DNA from: Deltaproteobacteria bacterium | Lineage (GTDB): Bacteria > Desulfobacterota > Syntrophia > Syntrophales > UBA5619 | Assembly: GCA_016935075.1 (NCBI GenBank) | Contig: JAFGRP010000091.1 | Span: 1 to 37,353 of the forward strand | Direction: 5' to 3' | DNA: 37,353 nucleotides | Part shown: positions 18,782 to 27,472 of the stretch, in pieces | Position numbering within the stretch: the first letter of the stretch is position 1 | How the letters are laid out: the number at the start of each line of letters is the position of its first letter | Position numbers and translations under genes: made by a program | The notes under the pieces: generated by a model | What the model saw: only the letters and a program-made list of their open reading frames with translations | The model's database searches: none | What the model was told of the DNA's origin: nothing

Positions 18782-19771
18782 TTAAGTGAGTGTGGCAACC
18801 ATAACCGCCTTGATGGTATGCATCCGATTCTCTGCTTGATCAAAAACACGGGAAAAAGACGATTCGAAAACCTCGTCTGTAACTTCCATCGCCCCTATCT
18901 CACGCGTAACATCAGTAAGGTTATCATGAAACGCCGGCAGACAGTGAAGAAATATCACTTGGTCGGTATCGGTGCGACCCGTTAAACGCATAAGATCCAT
19001 TGTGACTTGATAAGGTTGCAAAAGCTTCCGTCGGTTTTCGAATTTCACTTCTTCTCCCATTGATACCCATACATCGGTATATATTACGTTGGCTCCTTGG
19101 ACTGCTTCCCGAGGTTCATGTAAGATCCGCACCGATCCGCCCGTTTCAGCTGCAAACCCCTCAGCTTCCTCAAGAAGATCCCGGTCCGGTAAGAGTTCGG
19201 GCGGTGTGCAATTGACGAAATGCATCCCCATTTTTACACAGCCTATCGTTAACGAGTTCGCCACATTGTTGCGTCCGTCGCCCATATACACGACGGTCAA
19301 TCCCTTCAACAGGCCAAAATGTTCCTTGATGGTCAAAAGATCTGCAAAAGTCTGGGTCGGGTGGGCCATATCAGTGAGGGCATTCCAAACTGGAATGCCT
19401 GAATAGTAGGCAAGCTGTTCTGCCGTATCGTGCCGATAACCCCGAAAGGCAATACCGTCAAACATACGCCCCAGAACGCGTGCCGAATCCGGCAACGATT
19501 CTTTCTTGACAAAATGAATATCGCTCAAGTTCAAATAATCCGTGTGAGCTCCTTCATCGGCAGCAGCAACAGTGAAAGCACAGCGTGTGCGCGTCGATGA
19601 TTTTTCGAAAATCATCACAATGTTTTTTCGTTTAAGAAGGTTGCCGCGCAGGCCCCGTTTCTTTTTATTCTTAAGCTGTTCAGCGATATGGATTAAATAT
19701 TCAATTTCCTCCGGGGTCAATTGCTTGACAGTAAGAATACTTTTACCTTTCAACGTTGAATTTTTTTTCAT
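18782..19771 (-). CDS. argF/arcB-like: Ornithine carbamoyltransferase
   Basis: EKSSTRTRCAFTVAAADEGAHTDYL, DMAHPTQTFADLLTIKEHFG, YTDVWVSMGEE, FLHCLPAFHDN, EVTDEVFESSFSRVFDQAENRMHTIKAVMVATLT. Confidence 0.93.
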   Translation of the reverse strand: MKKNSTLKGKSILTVKQLTPEEIEYLIHIAEQLKNKKKRGLRGNLLKRKNIVMIFEKSSTRTRCAFTVAAADEGAHTDYLNLSDIHFVKKESLPDSARVLGRMFDGIAFRGYRHDTAEQLAYYSGIPVWNALTDMAHPTQTFADLLTIKEHFGLLKGLTVVYMGDGRNNVANSLTIGCVKMGMHFVNCTPPELLPDRDLLEEAEGFAAETGGSVRILHEPREAVQGANVIYTDVWVSMGEEVKFENRRKLLQPYQVTMDLMRLTGRTDTDQVIFLHCLPAFHDNLTDVTREIGAMEVTDEVFESSFSRVFDQAENRMHTIKAVMVATLT

Positions 19772-19793
19772 GAATTAAATCCTCTTCGTACAA

Positions 19794-19931
19794 TTAAGAT
19801 ATATTGTAATCAGGTCGCATTATATCCTGAAAGATGGCAAACATCGCAATGGTCTTCATGTGTCTCTCTGCCTCCTCCACCACCTGCCAGTCCTACAACT
19901 TCCGCGGATCCAAACCCGTAATCCTGAACAT
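19794..19931 (-). pseudogene. Small ORF interrupted by an in-frame amber TAG (possible gene remnant or readthrough ORF)
   Basis: RBS-like TTTTAGGAGAAAGGTGTTT-ATG at 19931; reads MFRITGLDPRKL-TAG-DWQVVEEAERHMKTIAMFAIFQDIMRPDYNIS-TAA. TAG at 19893-19895. Not in the ORF track. Confidence 0.4.
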
Positions 19932-19964
19932 AAACACCTTTCTCCTAAAAAATGGTCCCGACCG

Positions 19965-20762
19965 CTACAATTCCAATTTCTTGGCCCTGAAGGCCCTCAG
20001 GTAGTTCATGCAGTAGCTGTCCCTGCCCGCCATGGCCTCCGCGACGATGATGTTCGCCATCATACGCCGGTCCAGGGGATTGATGATGGCCCCGTTGAGC
20101 CCGCGGGAAATTGCCATGGCCATGAAAATCTGGTTGACGAATTGCCGCCCCGGCAAGCCGTAGGAGATATTGGACAAGCCGCACAACACATTCACCCCGG
20201 GAAAGGCGTCCCTGACCAGCTCAATGGCCTTCAGAAAGGCTGTGCCGAAGGTTTGGTTCACCGAAATGGGCTGGACCAGAGGATCCACGTAAATGTTGCC
20301 CATCGGAACGTTGCGGTTGACCAGCTTGTTGATCAACCGGTCCGCAATGTTCAGGCGATCTTCAGCCGTCTCCGGCATGCCCCTGTCGCCCATGCACAAA
20401 GCCACAACCTTGTAATCCGTGCCCGCAATCAGGGGGATCATCTTCTCGTACCGCTTCGTCTCCAGCGAAATGGAATTGATCATGGGCGTCCCGCGGTGAA
20501 TAGCCAGAGCCGCCTCGATGGCCTTCGGATTCGGACTGTCAATGGAACAGGGTCCATCGACCACCGCCTGAACGACTTGGACGAGCCACATGAGGTACTC
20601 CGCTTCCTTTTCCACAAAAATGCCGGCGTTCATATCCAGAAAGTGCGCCCCGGCTTCGTGCTCTTGCATCGCAATCGCCTGAATCGCCTCTGCATCCTGC
20701 TTCTCGATGGCCTCCCTGATCGCTTTGCGGCTCGCATTGATCAGTTCTCCCACTACCAGCAT
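19965..20762 (-). CDS. AcsE/MtgA/MtrH-type methyltetrahydrofolate:corrinoid methyltransferase
   Basis: MLVVGELINASRKAIREAIEKQDAEAIQAIAMQEHEAGAHFLDMNAGIFVEKE...CSIDSPNPKAIEAAL...PMINSISLE...YVDPLVQPIS...VLCGLSNISYGLPGRQFVNQIFMAMAISRGLNGAIINPLD: pterin-binding MeTr pattern. Start trimmed from ORF 20885. Confidence 0.9.
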   Translation of the reverse strand: MLVVGELINASRKAIREAIEKQDAEAIQAIAMQEHEAGAHFLDMNAGIFVEKEAEYLMWLVQVVQAVVDGPCSIDSPNPKAIEAALAIHRGTPMINSISLETKRYEKMIPLIAGTDYKVVALCMGDRGMPETAEDRLNIADRLINKLVNRNVPMGNIYVDPLVQPISVNQTFGTAFLKAIELVRDAFPGVNVLCGLSNISYGLPGRQFVNQIFMAMAISRGLNGAIINPLDRRMMANIIVAEAMAGRDSYCMNYLRAFRAKKLEL

Positions 20763-20823
20763 CGCCGTTCCTCCTTCCAATACATCATTATCATATAGAA
20801 GACATTCACTCCTCTCCCATGCC

Positions 20824-21840
20824 CTACCGCTTTCCGAAAGAAGAGACCGAGCGGATCCAGGTGCCTGTTTTCCCAGCAAGGGCATCCATAATGCAGGTCG
20901 GCAGGGTAATCACAGTCGGATTGCCCGTGGCCTCCGTGAATTCGACAGCCGCTTCAATTTTAGGTCCCATGCTGCCCGGCGCGAAATGGCCTTCTGCCAG
21001 GAACTGTTTCGCCTCGGGGACTGTCATCATGTCCAAGAGTTTTTCGTCGGGTTTCTTGAAGTTCAGGGCCACCTTTTCAATGGCTGTTGTAATGATCAGC
21101 ATGTCCGCCTTCAGGAGCCGGGCGAGAAGACTTGTGGCAAGGTCCTTGTCAATGACGGCGTCCACGGCTTTCAAGATCCCGTTTTCTTCAATGACGGGAA
21201 CGCCTCCACCGCCGCAGGTGATCAGAGGGAAACCCCACTCGGCAAGCATAGCGATAACCGGCTCCTCGATGAGCTTCCGGGGTCGGGGAGAAGGAACGAC
21301 GCGCCGGTACCCCCGGCCGGCGTCTTCTTTGACGGTCCATCCCTCCTTGTCGATTTTATCCCGAACCTGATCCGCCGTGAAGAACTGCCCTATGGGCTTT
21401 GTCGGATTCGCAAAGGCCGGATCATCCTTGTCGACCAGGATCTGGGAGATCACCGTGGCGGGCGTCAGGGAAAAGCCCCGCTCCCGGAGAGCGTTGGACA
21501 AGAACTGTTGGAGCATGAAGCCCATGCCGCCCTGCGTATCGGCGCTGCAAATATACAGAGGAAGGGGGTATAGAACGTTGATTGCCGCTTCTACCCTGCG
21601 CAGCAGGTTGCCGACCTGGGGACCATTGCCGTGGGTAATCACAACACGATATCCAGATGCGATAAGGTCAGCAATGTAATTCATGCTTTCCTGGGCATTT
21701 TCAAACTGCTCCGGGATATTCCCTTCTTGATTTTCCCTGGAGATGGCATTACCTCCAAGGGCAACGACAACCAGAGGCGGTGGCTTTCCCCCTAAAGGTA
21801 CTTCCATATCACCCATTCGACCATTCATTATCCCGTCCAT
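20824..21840 (-). CDS. arcC: Carbamate kinase
   Basis: VVVALGGNAISRENQEGN, YRVVITHGNGPQVGNLL, PLPLYICSADTQGGMGFMLQQ, GYRRVVPSPRPRKLIE, VITCGGGGVPVIEENG, AVIDKDLATSLLARLLKADMLIITTAIEKVALNF. Exact start uncertain (21840 chosen by RBS). Confidence 0.93.
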   Translation of the reverse strand: MDGIMNGRMGDMEVPLGGKPPPLVVVALGGNAISRENQEGNIPEQFENAQESMNYIADLIASGYRVVITHGNGPQVGNLLRRVEAAINVLYPLPLYICSADTQGGMGFMLQQFLSNALRERGFSLTPATVISQILVDKDDPAFANPTKPIGQFFTADQVRDKIDKEGWTVKEDAGRGYRRVVPSPRPRKLIEEPVIAMLAEWGFPLITCGGGGVPVIEENGILKAVDAVIDKDLATSLLARLLKADMLIITTAIEKVALNFKKPDEKLLDMMTVPEAKQFLAEGHFAPGSMGPKIEAAVEFTEATGNPTVITLPTCIMDALAGKTGTWIRSVSSFGKR

Positions 21841-21990
21841 TCTTTCCATTCCTTTTTTGCCCTGCCTATGCTCCAACCAAATCACCCGCTATTGCTGTTA
21901 CACTACTGTGCGCCGCTAAGAGACACCAAACGCAACAAGGAACGTTTCGGCCTAATCGTTGACCGTGCGATAAGAAAGGGAACACTGACG

Positions 21991-22026
21991 TCGTGTGGCG
22001 AGCCCCATCTGGGGCCTGCCACACGA
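21991..22026 (-). terminator. Strong intercistronic hairpin (processing/attenuation candidate)
   Basis: TCGTGTGGC-ga-GCCCC-atct-GGGGC-ct-GCCACACGA between corrinoid-protein and carbamate kinase genes; no U-tract downstream on the minus strand. Confidence 0.5.
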
Positions 22027-22079
22027 CCACTGTTGTCATTTTTTCAAAATCAAGCAGTGAACTCGGAGCGGTCGGTTAA

Positions 22080-22784
22080 TCAGTCATTGGTCTGACTTCC
22101 GATAATGATCGGGCTATCCAGTGGCGGTTTCTTGCCGCAAGCAACCAGTTGTCGGCACAGCTCGACAGCCTCTGTAGCCAGCCTTGCATATCCGTCGGAC
22201 TTAATCTTCCCCGCCCACTCAGGCGTCACGGGTCCGCCACCGACGACCACGTAGTAGTTCTGCCTTAATCCCATGTCGTTCAGATAGGCAACCAAGTCTT
22301 TCTGATAGGGAAGACTCGTCGTCAGCAAACTGGACAACCCTATGATGGTCGCTTTCACCTCTTCGGCCTTTTTCACGAAGTTAAGGGGAGGTACATCCAC
22401 ACCCAAATCATAAACCTCGAAACCGGACGCGCCCAGGACAGCCCCTACCAAGTTCTTGCCAATGTCATGCACATCGCCAGTCATCGTTCCGAGAACGACT
22501 TTCCCCAGACTGGCACTCGCGCTTTGCTTCTTGGTCATGTGAGGCGCCAATTGTTCGAGGCAGGCTTTCCCGACGTCGGCGGCCAACATCAGTTCCGGCA
22601 GATACACCTCAAAGTCCTGGAACAACTGACCGATGCGCGCCATTCCCCCTGCGACGCCAACCTGCATGATTTCCACCGGGTCCACGCCTGCATTGAGCAG
22701 GGAATCAACAGCGGTTTTGGCCTTCTCTGCACTTCCCTCCACAACAGCTTCAGTCAATTTTGAGAGCAATTCTTGATTGGACAT
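22080..22784 (-). CDS. Methyltransferase corrinoid protein (MtmC/MtbC/MttC family)
   Basis: B12-binding motifs GTMTGDVHDIGKNLVGAVLGASGFEVYDLGVDVPP, SSLLTTSL, VVGGGPVTPEWAGKIKSDGYA; N-terminal helical cap domain. Confidence 0.95.
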   Translation of the reverse strand: MSNQELLSKLTEAVVEGSAEKAKTAVDSLLNAGVDPVEIMQVGVAGGMARIGQLFQDFEVYLPELMLAADVGKACLEQLAPHMTKKQSASASLGKVVLGTMTGDVHDIGKNLVGAVLGASGFEVYDLGVDVPPLNFVKKAEEVKATIIGLSSLLTTSLPYQKDLVAYLNDMGLRQNYYVVVGGGPVTPEWAGKIKSDGYARLATEAVELCRQLVACGKKPPLDSPIIIGSQTND

Positions 22785-22816
22785 ATATCCTCCTGATACG
22801 GAAATGATGTTTTTGG

Positions 22817-24205
22817 TTAGAACCGATGTACGGGAATACCCAGCTCAATGGCCTCGGCCTTCACTTCACGATAAATTGCATGCCACTCCTCTTTGGGCGT
22901 CAGCGTTTTGATGTCGTAGCACTCCTGGAAAGGATAGCCCTTGGGCGGGTTAGGCAATCTTTCTTCATACTTTGGAATAACCTTTTTGGCGATCTCGTTC
23001 GCCTCTGCGCGAGTCATTCCGGCGCAGGCCTTGATGACCTCAGCCGACCACTTGCATTCCAGCGGGCTGAGGTGGTTTTGATACTTGCCGGCCGCTGAAC
23101 GCGGTCCCAGCCCGATGCTCACTCCAGAAACGGACAGGGTCATCGCTGTGACCATCGATTCGTACAGCAACATCTTCGTGCCCGGCCCGGCGGTGACATT
23201 CAGGGATGTGTTTTTGAGCACCGGTGAATTGCGGCTCAACGCCTGCAGGAACGTGCTGAGGACCCACTGGGCGTGTCTACCGGTGTTGCCCATATAACGC
23301 AGGTCATACGGAGAGCAACCGCCGTATGTAGCCTGATGGACAAAATAATGAAGCAGGGAGTAGGCAATGGCAACCAGAACGACACCTTCCGGACCACCTG
23401 CGTACCCGCCAATCATAGGCAGTCCGCTCGAGTAGACCGGGGCCCCGCAGTTGACCGCATGCACCACTTTGTGCAGGCAGTGGTAACTGGTTTTCAATTC
23501 GGAGGGTCCCAGTACGATAACAATATCCTTTTTTGAGGATAACCCACCAGGAACACCAAATCCGCCAAGTTGGCCGAAAGCAGTAACACTACTGATTACA
23601 CCCGTCACCGGCATGCCCGGACGGCCCGCACGCCATAGCGCTTCGTTCGTCAGCCGGGCGTTTAGGTAGCCGACCAATGTTTCATATGGGGTTTGCGATC
23701 GAACCTCATGACCGAAGACGGTTTCAAGGGAACCTCCCTGTAGGACGTCGATCTCGCGGTTCTCCACGATTCCTTGCATAACAACCACCCACAGGTCTTC
23801 GGAAACGGTGATGCCCAGCGGGGATTTAAACAACGGCTTCCGCGGATCCTCCGGTTTTCGCGGGTACATGATCACGCGGTCGCGCCCCTCACCCAGCACC
23901 AGTTCCGGGGGTATTTTATGCAGGATATCCCAGAGCTCCTGGGCGCTCATCAGGATACGACGCTCGGTATCAATGCAGAGCATGCCCAACTCGAGCGCCA
24001 AATCGAAGCCGGCCTTGAAGAAACGATCGGCCAGGGCATCATCTGTATTGACGGGCTCCTGCGGGTTGCAGGTACGCAGCAGATTATGCGCTTTGAGCTG
24101 TTTAGCAATAGCGCTGGGAATAACCTTGGAATCCCAGTCCTTTACGGCACAGACTGGCCCATTGTGCGCCCGGTCCAATACTTCCAACACGCTTGTTACT
24201 GACAT
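22817..24205 (-). CDS. MtmB-family (monomethylamine methyltransferase) homolog lacking pyrrolysine
   Basis: Co-linear with remembered MtmB: FFKAGFDLALELGMLCIDTERRI, LVLGEGRDRV, SPLGITVSEDLWV, RAGRPGMPVTG, LPMIGGYAGGPEGVVLV, PFQECYDIKTLTPKEEW. No in-frame TAG. Start placed at ATG 24205 by RBS spacing. Confidence 0.85.
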   Translation of the reverse strand: MSVTSVLEVLDRAHNGPVCAVKDWDSKVIPSAIAKQLKAHNLLRTCNPQEPVNTDDALADRFFKAGFDLALELGMLCIDTERRILMSAQELWDILHKIPPELVLGEGRDRVIMYPRKPEDPRKPLFKSPLGITVSEDLWVVVMQGIVENREIDVLQGGSLETVFGHEVRSQTPYETLVGYLNARLTNEALWRAGRPGMPVTGVISSVTAFGQLGGFGVPGGLSSKKDIVIVLGPSELKTSYHCLHKVVHAVNCGAPVYSSGLPMIGGYAGGPEGVVLVAIAYSLLHYFVHQATYGGCSPYDLRYMGNTGRHAQWVLSTFLQALSRNSPVLKNTSLNVTAGPGTKMLLYESMVTAMTLSVSGVSIGLGPRSAAGKYQNHLSPLECKWSAEVIKACAGMTRAEANEIAKKVIPKYEERLPNPPKGYPFQECYDIKTLTPKEEWHAIYREVKAEAIELGIPVHRF

Positions 24206-24310
24206 AAACATTACTCCTTTCTTAATGGTGTTTTATTTTCCTCACCTTTTTTCCGTTAAACTGTTTATAAAACCGTCTTTTCGTATGCCCTTGGTTTGCA
24301 GTAAGAAATT

Positions 24311-25816
24311 CTACGCATCCTCTGCAGGAATACGACGTAAACGACTGATTTTGGGAGAGAGCGCCAGCAGGAAGACGACCAGGGCGATCATTAAATTGAT
24401 CAGGCATATCGGTCTTGTCAGAAAGATCATTCCGCTGCCTCCCGACATCAGCAGAGATTGACGCAGCGAATTATCGATGAGGGGTCCAAGAACCATGGCA
24501 AGGGCCAGCGGTGCGCCGTCATACTTGAATTTTTTTAAAAGATAACCAAAGATACCGAAAATGAACATCAGCTCTGTTTCACCGATGTTGTTGTTGAGGC
24601 TGTAGGATCCGATGATGCAAAAAACAAGAATGAGCGGAAACAGGATCGGGTAAGGAATTTTGAGGATTTTAACCCAAAGGCCGATCAGCGGAAGGTTAAG
24701 CACAAGAAGCATCACGTTTCCGATGTACATGCTGGAAACCGTACCCCAGAAGATATCGGGATGCTTCGCAATCAACTGCGGTCCGGGCGCCACACCATAA
24801 ATCATCAGCGCCCCAAGCATGATGGCCATAACCACATTTGAAGGAATGCCAAGGGTCAGAAGGGGAATAAAGGCCCCTGCCACAGCGGAATTGTTGGACG
24901 CCTCGGGCCCGGCAACCCCCTCGATCGCTCCCTTTCCGAACTCCTCGGGATGTTTGGAGATCCTCTTTTCAATCCCGTAACTTACGAATGAAGCGATGAT
25001 CGCACCCCCTCCAGGCAGAATCCCGAGGAAAAACCCTGTGACGGAACCTCGAACGATCGGCCAGGCCGATCTTTTCCATTCCATGATATTGGGCAGAAGT
25101 CCTTTGATTTTGGTCTTAAAAACCTCCTGATCCGTCAAACTTTTTTCGATATTCAAGAAAACCTCTGAAACCCCGAAAAGACCCATAACCACCGGGACAA
25201 GTCCCACCCCATCAATCAGGAAATCGATCCCCAAGGTATATCTGGGCTGTGCGGTGATCAGATCCATCCCGACGTTTCCGATAACGATACCGAGGCTTGC
25301 CATGATGAGCGATTTCAACATGGAGCCACTCGATAGAAACGTCAGGATAATGAGGCCCAGAATCATCAACGTAAAGTATTCCGGCGGACCAAACCGGAGT
25401 GCAATAGAAGCCAGGGGAGGGGCCACGAAGGCGAGGCCGACCACGCCCAGGGTCCCCGCAATAAAGGACGCGAAGGCAGAAATCCCCAGGGCGGCGCCCG
25501 CTCTGCCGTTCCTCGCCATCTGGTATCCGTCGAGACAGGTAACGACCGAGGCCACCTCTCCGGGGATATTGACCAGGATGGACGTCGTTGACCCTCCATA
25601 CATGACGCCGTAATATATCCCGGCAAGCATGATGATCGACGCGACAGGCGGCACATGAAAGGTTGCCGGCAGAAGAAGGGAAATTGCAGCCACGGGCCCA
25701 ATCCCCGGGAGAACCCCCACAAGGGTTCCAATGAGAACACCCAGAAAACAGAAGAGGAGATTCATCGGCTCAACGGCAATACCCAAACCATATATGATGT
25801 GCTGCAATATATCCAT
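24311..25816 (-). CDS. Tripartite tricarboxylate transporter large membrane subunit (TctA family)
   Basis: LIGTLVGVLPGIGPVAAISLLLPATFHVPPVASIIMLAGIYYGVMYGGSTTSILVNIPGEVASVVTCLDGYQMARNGRAG is the hallmark TctA segment. Confidence 0.95.
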   Translation of the reverse strand: MDILQHIIYGLGIAVEPMNLLFCFLGVLIGTLVGVLPGIGPVAAISLLLPATFHVPPVASIIMLAGIYYGVMYGGSTTSILVNIPGEVASVVTCLDGYQMARNGRAGAALGISAFASFIAGTLGVVGLAFVAPPLASIALRFGPPEYFTLMILGLIILTFLSSGSMLKSLIMASLGIVIGNVGMDLITAQPRYTLGIDFLIDGVGLVPVVMGLFGVSEVFLNIEKSLTDQEVFKTKIKGLLPNIMEWKRSAWPIVRGSVTGFFLGILPGGGAIIASFVSYGIEKRISKHPEEFGKGAIEGVAGPEASNNSAVAGAFIPLLTLGIPSNVVMAIMLGALMIYGVAPGPQLIAKHPDIFWGTVSSMYIGNVMLLVLNLPLIGLWVKILKIPYPILFPLILVFCIIGSYSLNNNIGETELMFIFGIFGYLLKKFKYDGAPLALAMVLGPLIDNSLRQSLLMSGGSGMIFLTRPICLINLMIALVVFLLALSPKISRLRRIPAEDA

Positions 25817-25830
25817 AAATGGCTGACCCC

Positions 25831-26295
25831 TTAAATAATGCCTTCAAAGATGCCTTTGGGAAGCTGGGTTCTGAGCAATAATGCAAAAATCATATAAGAA
25901 ACGATCGTAACAACGACAGACATCACAAGAATGATTCTCAGGTTATAAGAAGATTTCAGTCGAAAGAGAACAAAAAGGAGGATAAACGTACTGAGGACAA
26001 AACCAACAGGTTTAAATGCCAGAATATAGACAAGGAGGAGGAGGATCGTGAAAGCAACGTGTTTTATATCAAAACCTACCCACAGATCCCGAAGTCCGCT
26101 CACGTTGTCATGATCTTTCCCCGATGAAATAAACAGGACTGCAGAAAGCAGGGATATGATAATGCCGGGGAAGAAAGTGATGAAACCCGCCCCGGGCTGA
26201 CTCAGAGACCCGATCCCGTATTTCAGTGAACTCAGGGTGATCGCAATCCCGACGATAAACCAGAAAAGGCTCGAATATTGGTCGATGGTTTTCAT
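25831..26295 (-). CDS. Tripartite tricarboxylate transporter small membrane subunit (TctB family)
   Basis: 154 aa, 4-TM pattern, GIGSLSQPGAGFITFFPGIII, adjacent to TctA. Confidence 0.88.
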   Translation of the reverse strand: MKTIDQYSSLFWFIVGIAITLSSLKYGIGSLSQPGAGFITFFPGIIISLLSAVLFISSGKDHDNVSGLRDLWVGFDIKHVAFTILLLLVYILAFKPVGFVLSTFILLFVLFRLKSSYNLRIILVMSVVVTIVSYMIFALLLRTQLPKGIFEGII

Positions 26296-26329
26296 GTGAA
26301 TACCGACATACTCCCCCGATGATAAAACT

Positions 26330-26369
26330 CTTCGAGTAGTCCCGAGGTTTGCCTCAGGACTACTCGAAG
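26330..26369 (-). terminator. Long perfect-arm hairpin between tctC and tctB
   Basis: CTTCGAGTAGTCC-c-GAGG-tttg-CCTC-a-GGACTACTCGAAG, followed on the minus strand by AGTTTTATC. Confidence 0.65.
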
Positions 26370-26400
26370 ATAACTTACTCCTGACCCGACCGATCTTTTC

Positions 26401-27378
26401 TCACTTCTTGAAGATCCCAATGCCAAGATTCATAAAAACCTTTTTGTTTGCCGCATAATCTTCTTTGATGAGCCTGATCACCTCATCGCTGTTCTTGATG
26501 AACAGGGGATATCCCATTTTCTTCAGAAGCGCCTTGAATTCATCTGTTTCAGCAGCCTGGCTTAATGCCCGGCCGAGCACGTTCAAAACGTCCTTGGGGG
26601 TGCCGGCAGGGGCATAGAGAACCGTAATCGCCCTCACCGCAAAATCGTACCCCTTCTCTATAAGCGTGGGAACGTTCGGATATTCGGGATTCCGCACCTC
26701 ATCCTCGACGACGAGGAGTCGCATCTGGCCCGAATCCACATACGGTTTCCATTGCTGGGTCTGGGAAACCACCTCCACATGCCCGCCCAAAACGGAGGTG
26801 ACGGTTTCCGCAACGTTCGTGAATGGAACGTGTATCCATTTGATATTCTCCTGCATGGCGATGAATTCCATGGCCACGTGTCCTCCGGTGCCGACGCCTG
26901 TTGTGCTGTACCGGATCTTGCCCGGATTTTTCTTGGCATAGGCAACCAGGTCCTCGAAAGTCTTCCAGGGGGAATCGCTCTTCACAGCGATGCCAAAGTT
27001 TGAGCGGGTATAGGCCATAACAGGAACCAGATCCTTAAACGGGTCCTCTGCATTGTAGGGAACGGCCCGAAGCAGAGGGATGCGGCTCAAGGCGGCGGTA
27101 CTGCTGTTGGCAATGGTATAGCCATCCGGCTTTTCATTCTTCAGTTTTCCGAGAACCAATGTCCCTCCCGCTCCGGGAAAGTTTGTACAAACAATCGGCT
27201 GATTCAATATCTTGGCGGCAAGATTCGCCTGAGCCCTCTGGTGTATATCGGTCCCGCCTCCAGCCCCCCATCCTATCCAGAGGTTGATGGGCCTGGAGGG
27301 AAAAGTCTGACCCATCGCACTGCCCCCAACAAACATCAGAAGAACCGCCATCATAACGACCCAATATCTCCTCTTCAT
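26401..27378 (-). CDS. Tripartite tricarboxylate transporter substrate-binding protein (TctC/Bug family)
   Basis: Signal peptide MKRRYWVVMMAVLLMFVGGSAMGQ; TFPSRPINLWIGWGAGGGTDIHQRAQA, IVCTNFPGAGGTLVLGKLKNEKPDGYTI. Confidence 0.93.
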   Translation of the reverse strand: MKRRYWVVMMAVLLMFVGGSAMGQTFPSRPINLWIGWGAGGGTDIHQRAQANLAAKILNQPIVCTNFPGAGGTLVLGKLKNEKPDGYTIANSSTAALSRIPLLRAVPYNAEDPFKDLVPVMAYTRSNFGIAVKSDSPWKTFEDLVAYAKKNPGKIRYSTTGVGTGGHVAMEFIAMQENIKWIHVPFTNVAETVTSVLGGHVEVVSQTQQWKPYVDSGQMRLLVVEDEVRNPEYPNVPTLIEKGYDFAVRAITVLYAPAGTPKDVLNVLGRALSQAAETDEFKALLKKMGYPLFIKNSDEVIRLIKEDYAANKKVFMNLGIGIFKK

Positions 27379-27472
27379 AACCAATCTCCTTTCTCGGCTA
27401 TCTCTGCTTATGAAACAGCCTTTCAAGATGTTGCCCCATTGTTTACCCTCCCCATAAAAGGCTTCCGATGCA

